Shown here piece after piece: positions 51,822 to 61,514 of a stretch of 64,000 nucleotides of DNA. Below the pieces are notes generated by a model. The model ran no database searches. It was not told where the DNA came from and was given only the letters and a program-made list of their open reading frames with translations. A program made the translations under genes and the position numbers. Source of the stretch: Convivina praedatoris (GTDB lineage Bacteria > Bacillota > Bacilli > Lactobacillales > Lactobacillaceae); contig NZ_CAKOET010000003.1 of the NCBI RefSeq assembly GCF_933208495.1, positions 186,001-250,000 of the forward strand. The letters are read 5' to 3'. Position 1 is the stretch's first letter. Each line of letters starts with the position of its first letter.

Positions 51822-53237
51822 TTACTTATCAAAAATTAATCCATGACCGTTTTGACGGCCATTTTTAACTAAACGTTCAACATTAAAAATTTCTTTCATT
51901 TGGTTCGGACTAAACCAACCTGAATTTTCAGCTAACTCATGCAGTGATTGTCCATTTTTTAGCGATTGCTTTGCCAAATCAGCCGCCTTTTGATAACCAA
52001 CCAAGGGCACCATGGCGGTTGCAAAGCTAATCGAAAAATGAACATCAGCCTGAAGTTGTTCCTTATTAGCGACCAAGCCTTCGATGGCATTCACCCTAAA
52101 GGTTGCCATCACAGCAGTTAAATGTTCAATCCCCGTAAACAAACTCTTAAAAATAATTGGTTCGAAAGCATTTAACTCCAACTGTCCACCACCAACAGCA
52201 GCAGTAATAGTTGCATCAAAACCGATTACCTCAAAGGCCACCTGACTAACTACTTCCGGAATCACAGGGTTAACTTTACCAGGCATAATCGACGACCCCG
52301 CCTGTTTAGCCGGTAAATTAATCTCATGTAAACCTGACCGAGGGCCAGAACTCATTAAGCGCAAATCGGCAGCAATCTTAGATAGATTAGTAGCCAAACT
52401 TTTCAAAGCCGCCGACAGGGCCAAAAAGCCATCTAAATTTGAAGTTGCATCAAATAAATCATCAGCTTGACGGAGTGGTAAACCAGTAATTTCAACCAGA
52501 TTCTCAATAATATGTTCTTGATAATATCGACTGACGTTAATTCCAGACCCAATTGCTGAACCACCTAAATTTAAGGTATAAAGACCAGCTTGGGCCTGAA
52601 TAACTCGCTTTAAATCTCGTTGTAAAGCAACCAACCAGGCGTGAAAAGTATTACCTAAAGCCATTGGCACAGCATCTTGTAGCTGAGTCCGCCCCATCTT
52701 ATAGGTTTGAGCATTCACTTCAGCCTGGTGTGCTAAAGCATCAATTAAAGCCTCTAACTCAGCCAACAAGGGCTGCAAATTACGAATGAAGGCAATTTTA
52801 CCCGCACTAGGATAGGTATCATTAGTACTCTGACCCATATTGACGTGGTCGTTCGGATGTACTCGTTGATACGCACCCTTAGGCTCATCTAGAAATGATA
52901 AAGCTGTGTTAGCAACCACCTCGTTGACATTCATATTAGTACTGGTACCAGCGCCACCTTGAATATCACCAATTGGAAAATCAGCTGAATCAATTGGATG
53001 GTTTAACAATTCTTGGCAGGCTTGTTCAATTAACTGACCAATATCACCAGCCAAAGTCCCCCCCGCAACATTAGTTTTAGCAGCAGCTAGCTTGATTTCA
53101 ATCAAAGCAGCTATTACAGCTGGATTAGTAGTTGTTTGGGAAATAGGGAAGTTATTCAAAGCCCGCTGGGTATGAATACCGTATCGAGCCTCATCAGGAA
53201 CGGCTAACGAGCCCAGTGAATCCGTTTCAATGCGCAT
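51822..53237 (-). CDS. aspA: Aspartate ammonia-lyase
   Basis: A 471-residue aspartase/fumarase superfamily enzyme, probably converting aspartate to fumarate and ammonia. The signature is GSSIMPGKVNPVIPEV and the other conserved block MGQSTNDTYPSAGKIAF. The N-terminus MRIETDSLGSLAVPDEARYG and VNPVIPEVV favour aspartase over fumarase C, which usually reads VNPTQ. An amino-acid permease lies 79 bp upstream on the same strand and a LysR gene is divergent from it, forming an amino-acid use unit. A dyad covers its own -10 and ribosome site. Confidence 0.82.
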   Translation of the reverse strand: MRIETDSLGSLAVPDEARYGIHTQRALNNFPISQTTTNPAVIAALIEIKLAAAKTNVAGGTLAGDIGQLIEQACQELLNHPIDSADFPIGDIQGGAGTSTNMNVNEVVANTALSFLDEPKGAYQRVHPNDHVNMGQSTNDTYPSAGKIAFIRNLQPLLAELEALIDALAHQAEVNAQTYKMGRTQLQDAVPMALGNTFHAWLVALQRDLKRVIQAQAGLYTLNLGGSAIGSGINVSRYYQEHIIENLVEITGLPLRQADDLFDATSNLDGFLALSAALKSLATNLSKIAADLRLMSSGPRSGLHEINLPAKQAGSSIMPGKVNPVIPEVVSQVAFEVIGFDATITAAVGGGQLELNAFEPIIFKSLFTGIEHLTAVMATFRVNAIEGLVANKEQLQADVHFSISFATAMVPLVGYQKAADLAKQSLKNGQSLHELAENSGWFSPNQMKEIFNVERLVKNGRQNGHGLIFDK

Positions 53238-53266
53238 ATAATATCTCCTTGACTGTCGGATATTAT
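53238..53266. promoter_or_regulatory. Dyad over the aspA -10 and ribosome site
   Basis: ATAATATC (53238-53245) and GATATTAT (53259-53266) are exact inverted copies. The -10 TATAAT (53262-53267, minus strand) overlaps one arm; the AGGAG ribosome site and start codon adjoin the other. Confidence 0.4.
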
Positions 53267-53316
53267 ACGCTCCTTAATCGGGACATCTCAGAAATAAGTT
53301 AGCTTTTATGACACTC

Positions 53317-54648
53317 CTATTTTTTGATTTTCATGAGGCTGATGACATATAGCACCACAAACCAAACAACCGCTATCAAAGTAGTCATCATGGTTGCCGG
53401 CGTAAAGAGTAGAATCAAGAAAATCATGAACAAAAAGGCAATGGTCAGGAAGTTTAGGTAAGGAGCAAAAGGTAAACGGAAGTAGTGCTTACCCTTTTGG
53501 TAATTTTTAGATTTACGGAACTTGAGGTGCGTAATCATCAAACTACCATAGATGACTAGAAAAGTGGCTGAAGCCGTAGCTGTCACCAAACTAAAGGCAT
53601 CGTTAGGGAAAATAAAGTTCAGAATGATAACTAACCCGATTAATAGGGCTGAAAAATTAATCGCCCGCATCGGAATGGCATGTTTATTTAACTTAGAGAA
53701 AGGTCCCTGCCCTTCTGATAGAGAATATAACATCCGACCAGTCGTAAAGAGTGAACTGTTCAAGGATGAAGCCGCAGCCGTTAACACAACAAAATTAATT
53801 ATCCCAGCGGCACTAGCAATCCCAATTCCAGAAAACACTTGGACGAAAGGTGACATCTTACCACTGTAGTCACTCCAAGGTTGAATCGTCATAATAGCGG
53901 CCAAAGCACCAATATAGAAAATTAAAATTCGAACCACAATTGAATTAACAGCCTTAGGAATTGTCTCCAAAGGATCTTTAGTTTCGGCAGCAGTAATACC
54001 GACAAATTCAACCCCTAAAAAGGCGAAGAAAGCCATCTGAAAGGCTGCCAAAAGTTCATGCCCATGATGGGCAACCAGCCCATGACTCCATAGTGTAGAA
54101 AAATGGGTTACGCCAACTGAGGTTTTAACCTGGAAGATAGCCATCACAAAACCAACCACAATCATGGCAATAATGGCAGTAATCTTAATCATTGAAAACC
54201 AAAATTCAGTTTCCCCAAAAGCCTCAACCGCAGTAACGTTAATGAGATACAAAACTGCTAAAAAGGCAAATTCCCAAATCCAAATTGGCATATTAGGAAA
54301 CCAAAAATGCATGTAATTACCAATCGCCGTCAACTCCGCCATGGCGATGATAATCCACCCTAGCCAGTAGGTCCAGCCTAAAATAAATCCCGCTCTGGGT
54401 CCTAGATACTCCTCCATAAAATCAATAAAAACCGGTTTTGAGGAATCCGATACTAAGAGCTCCCCCAGGGCACGCATCATGGCAAAAATAAAAAATCCAG
54501 TGATGATATATATCAAAAGGATTGCTGGTCCAGCCTTTTGAATGGAATCACCAGCTCCTAAGAAAAGTCCAGTTCCGATTGTTCCACCTAAGGCAATCAT
54601 ACTAACATGTCGTTTTGATAAATTTCGGGCTAATTTCTGTTCAGCCAT
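53317..54648 (-). CDS. Amino acid permease, AAT family (GABA/lysine permease-like)
   Basis: A 443-residue transporter with 12 predicted helices. The family signature MIALGGTIGTGLFLGAGDSI is at the N-terminus, with FAFLGVEFVGITAAETKDP near the middle, both typical of the proton-coupled AAT group. Next to aspA it may carry aspartate or asparagine, but specificity is not visible. A LysR regulator is divergent. AGGAG-like sequence precedes the start. Confidence 0.88.
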   Translation of the reverse strand: MAEQKLARNLSKRHVSMIALGGTIGTGLFLGAGDSIQKAGPAILLIYIITGFFIFAMMRALGELLVSDSSKPVFIDFMEEYLGPRAGFILGWTYWLGWIIIAMAELTAIGNYMHFWFPNMPIWIWEFAFLAVLYLINVTAVEAFGETEFWFSMIKITAIIAMIVVGFVMAIFQVKTSVGVTHFSTLWSHGLVAHHGHELLAAFQMAFFAFLGVEFVGITAAETKDPLETIPKAVNSIVVRILIFYIGALAAIMTIQPWSDYSGKMSPFVQVFSGIGIASAAGIINFVVLTAAASSLNSSLFTTGRMLYSLSEGQGPFSKLNKHAIPMRAINFSALLIGLVIILNFIFPNDAFSLVTATASATFLVIYGSLMITHLKFRKSKNYQKGKHYFRLPFAPYLNFLTIAFLFMIFLILLFTPATMMTTLIAVVWFVVLYVISLMKIKK

Positions 54649-54761
54649 AAGTACTCTCCAATATTTGTATTTATTACTATTTTTAGCTTATACTGCTAGA
54701 TACAATAAGTAAAACTCATTTTTTTCAATTTAAAGTGAGTTTTTTTCAAGTAAGGACTCTT

Positions 54762-55634
54762 ATGAAAACTTCTTCTTATGAAATTTTTGCCGCAGTGGCT
54801 GAATTATCCTCATTTCAAAAGGCAGCTCAACGTTTAAATGTCACTCCCAGTGCGGTTAGCCACGCTATTACTCAATTAGAAAGTCGACTAGGTTTGTCTT
54901 TGATTATTCGTAATCGCTCAGAAATGGCACTAACGCAAGACGCCCAGGCGCTTTTACCAATCGTCGAGCGTTTGTTAAATGAGGAACGACAAATACTGAA
55001 TTTAGCTGATCATTTACGAGGCCTGCGTGGTGGTAAAATTACCATCGGAGCCTTTAGCAGTGTCTGCATTAATTGGCTCCCAAGTATTATTCGTGACTTT
55101 TCGCAGGAATATCCCGATGTCGAAATTGCCATTGTACAAGCTAGCTTTGCTGAAATTCAACGGGATGTTCGGTTGGGAAAAATCGACATTGGCTTCACTA
55201 CTCTGCCGGTGACAGATGCATTGGCCGTTTTCTCTTTGATAAAAGACGAAATTCAATGTGTCACACAAGAAGATTTTACGCCACTCAATGGTCACTCAAT
55301 TAGTAAGCAAGATTTAATTGATCAGCATTTTATTTTGCAAAAAAGCGATTATGATCAAGATACCAAAGCGGCTTTGGATTATTACAATGTTCATTTAAAT
55401 GCTATTAATTTCTCGATTGATGATCAATCAATTATTGCCCTAGTTGAAGCTGGTTTAGGACTGGGTATTTTGCCCAAATTAGCTCTGAAAAAATTATCCG
55501 GAAACGTTCGCGTCTATCCCTTTGAAAAATCTTATTATCGAGAATTGGGCCTGATTATTAACCACAGTCAATTAGCCGTCCCAGCTGTAGCAGCTATGAA
55601 AAAAACTATTTTAAACAATATCAATCCACAATAA
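54762..55634 (+). CDS. LysR-family regulator of the aspA/permease locus
   Basis: A 290-residue LTTR. The helix-turn-helix contains SSFQKAAQRLNVTPSAVSHA, and the effector domain begins GGKITIGAFSSVCINWLPSI. The ATG at 54762 is chosen because AAGGA lies six bases upstream; an earlier ATG 27 bp upstream lacks a ribosome site. It is divergent from the AAT permease and probably governs it and perhaps aspA. A bidirectional terminator follows. Confidence 0.88.
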   Translation: MKTSSYEIFAAVAELSSFQKAAQRLNVTPSAVSHAITQLESRLGLSLIIRNRSEMALTQDAQALLPIVERLLNEERQILNLADHLRGLRGGKITIGAFSSVCINWLPSIIRDFSQEYPDVEIAIVQASFAEIQRDVRLGKIDIGFTTLPVTDALAVFSLIKDEIQCVTQEDFTPLNGHSISKQDLIDQHFILQKSDYDQDTKAALDYYNVHLNAINFSIDDQSIIALVEAGLGLGILPKLALKKLSGNVRVYPFEKSYYRELGLIINHSQLAVPAVAAMKKTILNNINPQ

Positions 55635-55664
55635 AAGGACCTGCCAAATATGGTAAGTCCTTTT
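55633..55664. terminator. Bidirectional terminator
   Basis: AAAAGGAC (55633-55640) and GTCCTTTT (55657-55664), with an inner CCA/TGG pair, between the convergent lysR and ABC transporter genes. Its left end overlaps the lysR stop codon. Confidence 0.78.
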
Positions 55665-55667
55665 AAC

Positions 55668-57653
55668 TTAGTTAGATGCTAAGGCATCAATAGTATTCAA
55701 ATGAGCTGCCTGTCGAGAAGGCACATAACTAGCAATCCAAGCAATCAAGATACTCATGATTGCAGCCAGAATAATATCTCCAGTTGAAATCTGAACGATA
55801 TTGTAACTAATCATACTATGCAAAGCAGCATTCATCGCTACTTGAATCAACAAAGCCATGATAATTGCCAAAACAGCGGCAATAATACCCATTAGTAGTG
55901 CTTCATTAGTAAAGAGTGAGCGAATATCTTTGGCCCGAGCACCCAATGCCCTTAGCACACCAATTTCTTGGGTACGTTCGGCTACTGACATATAGGTCGT
56001 CACAATAATCATGATGGCTGAAACAATCAAGGAAATACCAGCAATCGCTGCCAAAACCTTTGAGGCTAGACTCGTAATAGTGTTGATTTGAGTCAAAGTG
56101 TCCCCTACCGACTGAACATTAAAGATTTGATGCTTATTAGCATCCTGTAACTTTTTAATGTCTTGGGTTACTTGTTTAACATTAGTCGTTGCATCAACAT
56201 GAACAGGCACAGAATTATAAGCCGTTTGTCCACCGGCATTAATCAATTGATTCTTAATAGTTTCAGCAGTAGTAGCATTAATACCGCTGTCAGCCTTAGT
56301 AATACCGACAACCTTGGCAGTTCCAGTAACAGCTACAGCGTTTCCAACTTTATCAGTTACAGAATAATTAATAGTTACTGTTTGACCAATGACTGACTTC
56401 CAATTGCTATTAATTTTTTTAGCAAAGGACTGGTCAATCACAATCTCGCCATCCTTGGTTGGCTTATGACCGGCCTTAATCATGTTATCTTGAAAGGCTG
56501 GTGTCCAAGTAAAAATAGAACCAGTCTTCTTTTGTTCGCCAACCGTGAAGCTAACGCCGCTAAACTGATAACCAGGATAAACCTTACTAACATGGTTAAT
56601 TTTAGAAAGTTTAGCAAGGTTTTCATCACTAATGACAGTGGCATTATAGTCATCTTGTAGGGCTTGTGAAAGCGCATTTTGCTCATCTTCATCAGACGCA
56701 TTATTGTCCGTTGAAATTCGCTTGGTGACAGTTGGATAATTAGGATTAATAGTGTCCGTAACCTGTTTGCTAATATATCCCTTAACCCCACTACCAAGAC
56801 CTAAGAAGAGAATCACAGCCCCTAAACCAATAGAGGATCCTAGAATAATTAAAAAATTTTGGAGTTTTTTAAATTTCAAGTGGTCAAAGGCCATGTCCCA
56901 AAGGGTCCGACGAGATAGGGGCCGAGACTTAACCCCACGATTACGTTCATATTGATGGGAAGAATATGGTTTCTTGAGCTGTTCTTGTTGATCAATATGT
57001 CCGTCTTCCATATGCACAATCCGAGTACCATAATTGGCTACATCTTGTGAATGGGTAACAACAATCACCAACTTACCTTCGCGAGCAATTTGATCTAGTA
57101 ATTCCAACACTTCATTGGTATTACCGGAATCCAAGGCACCCGTTGGTTCATCAGCAATCATAATATCAGGATCACCTGCTAGGGCTCGAGCAATGGCTAC
57201 TCGTTGCTTTTGTCCTCCTGATAGTTGCGATGGATATTTATTGATATGCCCTTCTAAGCCAACTTTTTTTAAAAGTTCAATGGCTTGTTGTTTCCGTTGA
57301 CTACCTGACAGGCTAGTCATGTTCAATGATGTTTCGACATTTTCTAGATTAGTTTGGTAGTTAATCAAATTGAAACTTTGAAAAATATAACCAATTGTTT
57401 TCCGACGATAAAGATCTAAGGCCTTTTCTTGTTCATGATCAAGAACCTCTCCGTCAACCGTCACCGTCCCACTAAAACGACGGTCTAGTCCCCCGATGAT
57501 ATTCATTAAAGTGGTTTTACCACCACCCGATTCACCTAGAATCGAAACAAATTCACCCTTATTAAAGGACAGATTAATTCCCTTTAAAACTGGAAATTCT
57601 TCACGACCCAAAAAATATGATTTATATATGTCTTGAAGCTCCAAAAATGCCAT
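55668..57653 (-). CDS. MacB-like ABC transporter, ATPase-permease fusion
   Basis: A 661-residue protein. The N-terminal ATPase (residues 1-225) has Walker A GESGGGKTTLMNIIGGL, signature QLSGGQKQRVAIARAL and Walker B DIMIADEPTGALDSGN. The C-terminal part has one membrane helix near residue 270, an extracytoplasmic MacB-type domain (about 300-510) and three FtsX-family helices, with the motif RTQEIGVLRALGARAKDIRS. It is a type VII, mechanotransmission-like ABC protein, which exports or dislodges peptides or lipoproteins; in lactic bacteria such fusions are common. A near-consensus promoter and a leader hairpin precede it. Confidence 0.9.
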   Translation of the reverse strand: MAFLELQDIYKSYFLGREEFPVLKGINLSFNKGEFVSILGESGGGKTTLMNIIGGLDRRFSGTVTVDGEVLDHEQEKALDLYRRKTIGYIFQSFNLINYQTNLENVETSLNMTSLSGSQRKQQAIELLKKVGLEGHINKYPSQLSGGQKQRVAIARALAGDPDIMIADEPTGALDSGNTNEVLELLDQIAREGKLVIVVTHSQDVANYGTRIVHMEDGHIDQQEQLKKPYSSHQYERNRGVKSRPLSRRTLWDMAFDHLKFKKLQNFLIILGSSIGLGAVILFLGLGSGVKGYISKQVTDTINPNYPTVTKRISTDNNASDEDEQNALSQALQDDYNATVISDENLAKLSKINHVSKVYPGYQFSGVSFTVGEQKKTGSIFTWTPAFQDNMIKAGHKPTKDGEIVIDQSFAKKINSNWKSVIGQTVTINYSVTDKVGNAVAVTGTAKVVGITKADSGINATTAETIKNQLINAGGQTAYNSVPVHVDATTNVKQVTQDIKKLQDANKHQIFNVQSVGDTLTQINTITSLASKVLAAIAGISLIVSAIMIIVTTYMSVAERTQEIGVLRALGARAKDIRSLFTNEALLMGIIAAVLAIIMALLIQVAMNAALHSMISYNIVQISTGDIILAAIMSILIAWIASYVPSRQAAHLNTIDALASN

Positions 57654-57691
57654 GTATATTTCGCCTCCTATTGGCTAAAAATCCGCGTTTT

Positions 57692-57711
57692 AACAGACCT
57701 GAAAGGTACTG
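57692..57711 (-). promoter_or_regulatory. Hairpin in the ABC transporter leader
   Basis: ACAG-ACCT paired with AGGT-CTGT around a 3-base loop with one bulge, located between the promoter and the start codon. No terminator-like T-run follows. Confidence 0.35.
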
Positions 57712-57725
57712 TCCATATGTCTGCT

Positions 57726-57754
57726 ACTATACGTACAACCAACCAGAAAGTCAA
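57726..57754 (-). promoter_or_regulatory. ABC transporter promoter
   Basis: Minus strand: -35 TTGACT (57749-57754), 17-bp spacer, -10 TATAGT (57726-57731). Confidence 0.75.
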
Positions 57755-57804
57755 CTTAAACAGGCATATCTTATTACTTTTTCGACATGTTTAACCGATA
57801 TAAA

Positions 57805-57824
57805 AAAGCCCTTTACAGGACTTT
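57805..57824 (-). terminator. Terminator of the aldo/keto reductase gene
   Basis: Minus-strand AAAGTCC pairs with GGGCTTT (one G-T wobble), followed by T residues, ten bases after the stop codon. Confidence 0.7.
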
Positions 57825-57834
57825 TAAAGATTCA

Positions 57835-58749
57835 TCATTTAGGTAAATATTCGGAACGGTCATCCCAACTATCTACACTATCGGCAAAGGCCTGTTGACG
57901 ATGCGGCGTGTGCCAGGCAAAATCTTCATACCAAAGGCTACGTTTCTCTTGATTTAGTTGTTGGATAGCCAACATTTCAGACTCGGATAATTCAAAATCA
58001 TCTAGCATGGTATTAGCAATAATCCGCTCTTCGTGAACCGATTTTGGAATAGTGATTAAGCCCATCTGATAGTTAAAGCGCAAAATCACTTGAGCACTCG
58101 TCTTATCATGTTTTTGAGCAATTTCAAGAATTGTCGGATTGTTTAGGGCTTGCCCACCACCTAGTGGTGACCAAGCTTCCATGGACATGCCAATGGCATT
58201 CATATAGCCTATTAATTCTTCTTCTTGCACCAAGGGATTAAATTCCATTTGGTTCACCTGGGGCATGATGTCAGTATGGTCTAGTAAGTCTTGCAAGCAA
58301 CTAATATCAAAATTAGAAACGCCAATCGCACGCACTCGGCCTTCACGGTAGAGCTTTTCCATGGCCCGCCAGGTATCAATATATTTACCATCCACAGGCC
58401 AATGAATTAGATATAAGTCTAAATAAGTTAACCGTAATTCTTTTAACTGTTCCTCAAAGGCACGCAAGGTTGACTCATAACCTTGATCACCATTGTAAAC
58501 TTTAGTCGTAATAAACAAATCCTTACGATTAAGATGATTGTCTTTTAAGGCCTTTTGAATTCCAACTCCAACGCCCGGCTGATTACCATACTGTTTGGCG
58601 GTATCAATTAAACGATAACCATTCCTGATTGCACTTTGAACCGCATCAGAAGCTTCCGTGTTTGAACTCTTCCAAACACCCAGTCCTAAGACCGGAATTT
58701 CTACACCGTTGCTAAGTGTCATTGTTTGGTTTAATACGCGCTCTACCAT
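57835..58749 (-). CDS. Aldo/keto reductase (2,5-diketogluconate reductase-like)
   Basis: A 304-residue NADPH-dependent TIM-barrel reductase. The catalytic tetrad reads as Asp in LIDTAKQYGN, Tyr in the same motif, Lys in FITTKVYNGDQ and His in LYLIHWPVDGKYIDTW. GVSNFDISCLQDLL and the cofactor region TIPKSVHEERI are also typical of AKR5-type enzymes. The start at 58749 is chosen because the ATG nine bases upstream would overlap the AAAGGA ribosome site. It lies 73 bp after the SDR gene on the same strand. The substrate is unknown. Confidence 0.9.
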   Translation of the reverse strand: MVERVLNQTMTLSNGVEIPVLGLGVWKSSNTEASDAVQSAIRNGYRLIDTAKQYGNQPGVGVGIQKALKDNHLNRKDLFITTKVYNGDQGYESTLRAFEEQLKELRLTYLDLYLIHWPVDGKYIDTWRAMEKLYREGRVRAIGVSNFDISCLQDLLDHTDIMPQVNQMEFNPLVQEEELIGYMNAIGMSMEAWSPLGGGQALNNPTILEIAQKHDKTSAQVILRFNYQMGLITIPKSVHEERIIANTMLDDFELSESEMLAIQQLNQEKRSLWYEDFAWHTPHRQQAFADSVDSWDDRSEYLPK

Positions 58750-58822
58750 AATTACCATCCTTTCACTGCATCAAATGTTATGTTCAGTGTAAGACATGCT
58801 TGACTGACTTTCAAATTATTTT

Positions 58823-59560
58823 CTAATGTCCCAGTGACCACCCACCGTCAATGGGCACGACTACCCCATTTAAATAATCAGCTTGTGGACTAGTTAAATA
58901 TAAAGTTAAATCGGCTACCTCTTGGGGTTTGGCCCAACGACGGGCGGGTGTTTGATTGGCAACTTGTCGAGCCATGTCACCATTACCCGCAAAATCAGCT
59001 GCATTCATCGGGGTTTCAATTGCTCCTGGCGCAATCGCATTGGCATGAATACCCTGACTAGCATAATCCAGAGCTAGTTGTTTGGTATAGCCAACAATAG
59101 CATGTTTACTAGTGGTGTATGCTGCCCCACCACCTCCAGCAATCAAACCAGCAATGGAGGCCATATTAACAATATGACCACGCTGCTGGGCTAACATTCC
59201 TGGTAAACAGGCATTGGTCAGCAAATACATAGGCGTAACATTCGTTGCCCAAACATCCTGCCATAACTGCCAATCGGTGGCTAAAGTCGGTTGAAAGCCA
59301 TCTAATATTCCGGCAGTGTTTAAGAGAATATTAAAGGTACATTCAGCCACCAATTCAGCCGCTAAAGATTGCAACTGCTGATGATTACGTAAATCAATTT
59401 GAATTGCATGCAAATTGGGGTGACTGAGCGGAATAGTCTGCTGATCTAATGCCCAAACCTGAGCCCCAGTCGATAAATAAGTCTCTAATTGAGAAAAACC
59501 GATGCCAGACGCGGCACCGGTTAATAAAATATTTTTATTTTGATAATTTTGTTCAATCAT
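58823..59560 (-). CDS. SDR-family oxidoreductase in the queT operon
   Basis: A 245-residue classical short-chain dehydrogenase. The cofactor motif is LLTGAASGIGFSQLE, the catalytic Ser is in NMASIAGLIAGGG and the Tyr-Lys pair in AAYTTSKHAIVGYTK; the C-terminal DYLNGVVVPIDGGWSLG is typical of FabG-like members. Its ATG overlaps the queT stop by 4 bases, so it is translated with queT and falls under the preQ1 riboswitch. That linkage is unexpected; the substrate is unknown and may or may not relate to queuosine. Confidence 0.88.
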   Translation of the reverse strand: MIEQNYQNKNILLTGAASGIGFSQLETYLSTGAQVWALDQQTIPLSHPNLHAIQIDLRNHQQLQSLAAELVAECTFNILLNTAGILDGFQPTLATDWQLWQDVWATNVTPMYLLTNACLPGMLAQQRGHIVNMASIAGLIAGGGGAAYTTSKHAIVGYTKQLALDYASQGIHANAIAPGAIETPMNAADFAGNGDMARQVANQTPARRWAKPQEVADLTLYLTSPQADYLNGVVVPIDGGWSLGH

Positions 59561-60111
59561 TTGCTAAGATTTACCACTTTTTCCAAGGCAAAGATAACGA
59601 TACCACCGACGATTAAGGAAGCTAGTTCGCCAGGCAGAACCATCAAGTAAAAAGATAACCACTGCCCTAAAATGTTAGCATGTAGATCTGCTGGAGCACT
59701 GGCACCGGCAGCATGAATATTAAAAGCAAAGGTAAACTCAGCGGCTAAAATAGCCATACCAATCGTAGAAATAATCAGGGTACTGATTGCTAACTTGGCT
59801 AAGGTACTTTTGACTGAACGGCTAAAATAATAGGTTAAGCTAGTCATGATAACCGTTCCCAAAGTACCAAATACCCAGTCAATCCAGCCAAGGGGTGATA
59901 GGAAGTTGGAAATTAATACCCCGAGTCCCAAAGCGATGATATAGCGCTTATTCCAAGCGGCCAGATGGTTTAATCCTTCTGATAAACGGAGTTGGACGGG
60001 GCCAAAGCTAAACGGGGCAACTACCGTGGTAATGGCCACATATAAAGCGGCAACAATTGCTGTTACTGTTAAATTATAAGTCTGTGAACGACCTTGTTCC
60101 TGAGAATTCAT
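59557..60111 (-). CDS. queT: Queuosine precursor transporter QueT
   Basis: A 184-residue membrane protein with about five helices. The family pattern FGPVQLRLSEGLNHLAAWNK followed by GLGVLISNFLSPLGWIDWVFG is clear. QueT is the S component of an ECF transporter for queuosine precursors such as preQ1 or queuine. A preQ1-I riboswitch directly precedes the gene, which confirms the assignment. An SDR gene overlaps downstream. Confidence 0.95.
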   Translation of the reverse strand: MNSQEQGRSQTYNLTVTAIVAALYVAITTVVAPFSFGPVQLRLSEGLNHLAAWNKRYIIALGLGVLISNFLSPLGWIDWVFGTLGTVIMTSLTYYFSRSVKSTLAKLAISTLIISTIGMAILAAEFTFAFNIHAAGASAPADLHANILGQWLSFYLMVLPGELASLIVGGIVIFALEKVVNLSK

Positions 60112-60118
60112 GCTTTTC

Positions 60119-60160
60119 TCTCCTAGTTTTTTTAGAGCGGGATGGTTGATGAACCGCTGA
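60119..60160 (-). promoter_or_regulatory. preQ1-I riboswitch
   Basis: On the minus strand the aptamer reads AGCGGTTC, then AACCATCCCGCT (P1 arms AGCGG/CCGCT), a run of seven A, and ACTAGGA. The 3' pseudoknot strand merges with the AGGAG ribosome site of queT, which implies control of translation by ligand. Confidence 0.9.
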
Positions 60161-60186
60161 TTTTTAGTTTAGCATAGGCCCATAAG

Positions 60187-60213
60187 AAAAGCCACGGATT
60201 GGCGTGGCTTTTT
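60187..60213 (-). terminator. Terminator of rpoD
   Basis: AAAAGCCACG and CGTGGCTTTT form a perfect 10-bp stem around GATTGG (on the plus strand), ten bases after the rpoD stop codon. Confidence 0.88.
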
Positions 60214-60223
60214 AAAATTGCTA

Positions 60224-61513
60224 TTAATCTTCGTCCATGAAGTCCTTTAAGTGCTTAGAACGACTTGGATGCCGTAACTTCCGCAATGCTTTCGCTTCAA
60301 TTTGACGAATCCGCTCACGGGTAACACCAAATACTCGGCCAACTTCTTCCAAAGTACGTGTCCGACCATCTTCCAAACCAAAACGAAGACGCAAAACGTT
60401 TTCTTCTCGATCTGTTAAGGTATCTAGGACCGATTCTAATTGTTCACGCAACATTTCATAGGCTGCTGAATCGGCCGGTGAAACGGCCTCGTTATCTTCA
60501 ATGAAATCACCCAAATGCGAATCATCCTCTTCACCAATTGGGGTTTCTAGAGAAACAGGTTCTTGCGCGATTTTAAGAATTTCACGAACCTTATCAGCAG
60601 TCAAGTCCATTTCGGCTCCAATTTCTTCTGGCATCGGTTCACGACCCAAATCTTGAAGCAGTTGACGCTGAATTCGAATTAACTTATTAATTGTTTCGAC
60701 CATGTGGACCGGTACACGAATCGTCCGGGCTTGATCAGCAATGGCACGAGTAATAGCCTGACGAATCCACCAAGTGGCATAGGTTGAAAACTTAAATCCC
60801 TTGGTATAGTCGAACTTATCAACGGCTTTCATCAAACCCATGTTTCCTTCTTGAATCAAATCCAAGAATTGCATACCACGCCCAACATAACGCTTAGCAA
60901 TCGACACCACCAAACGTAGGTTGGCTTCGGCTAATTCTTGTTTAGCTTCTAAATCACCAGCTTCAATTCGCTTGGACAGCTCGATTTCTTCATCACCTTT
61001 TAACAGGCTAACTCGACCAATTTCCTTTAAGTACATCCGCACGGGATCATTAATCTTAATCCCAGCCGTATTTTCAGCAGATTCTAATTCTTCCTTGGAT
61101 GGCTTATTTTGCTTGGCTTTCAGCACTTCAGGAGCAGGATCACCAGATTCATCAACAATGGCGATTCCAGCATCTTCAACCTTTTCCATCAAACGTTCGA
61201 TGTTTTCTCCATCCAAATGGAAAGGTTCAGCAATTCGTTGAGAAAGTTCCTTATATAGAATCTGTTTAGCTGGCTTGAATTCTTTCAATAATTCTCGCAC
61301 TTGTTTTTCATAGGCAGCGCTTTTAATGGGTCCAGACTTTTTAGCGGTATGGTGACTAACCTTACGCCCCGCTTCGGCAGCTTCTTCCGGCGACTTTCCT
61401 TCAGCTAATGCTAAAAGTTCTGCCTTCCGTGCACGGCCATTAAAGGCGATTCCTTGCTCATTTAAGTAGTCTTTAATTTCTGAAATTTTACTTGAACTTG
61501 AAATTTTTGCCAT
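60224..61513 (-). CDS. rpoD: RNA polymerase primary sigma factor
   Basis: A 429-residue sigma-70 (SigA). Region 1.2 is [16 protein letters not shown]; region 2 contains [19 protein letters not shown] and [20 protein letters not shown]; region 3 is [17 protein letters not shown]; region 4.2 is [20 protein letters not shown]. The N-terminal region 1.1 is lysine/alanine rich. It begins one base after dnaG ends, so the two form the classic macromolecular-synthesis operon of Firmicutes. It directs the -35/-10 promoters seen elsewhere in this window. Confidence 0.98.
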   Translation of the reverse strand: MAKISSSSKISEIKDYLNEQGIAFNGRARKAELLALAEGKSPEEAAEAGRKVSHHTAKKSGPIKSAAYEKQVRELLKEFKPAKQILYKELSQRIAEPFHLDGENIERLMEKVEDAGIAIVDESGDPAPEVLKAKQNKPSKEELESAENTAGIKINDPVRMYLKEIGRVSLLKGDEEIELSKRIEAGDLEAKQELAEANLRLVVSIAKRYVGRGMQFLDLIQEGNMGLMKAVDKFDYTKGFKFSTYATWWIRQAITRAIADQARTIRVPVHMVETINKLIRIQRQLLQDLGREPMPEEIGAEMDLTADKVREILKIAQEPVSLETPIGEEDDSHLGDFIEDNEAVSPADSAAYEMLREQLESVLDTLTDREENVLRLRFGLEDGRTRTLEEVGRVFGVTRERIRQIEAKALRKLRHPSRSKHLKDFMDED

Positions 61514-61514
61514 A

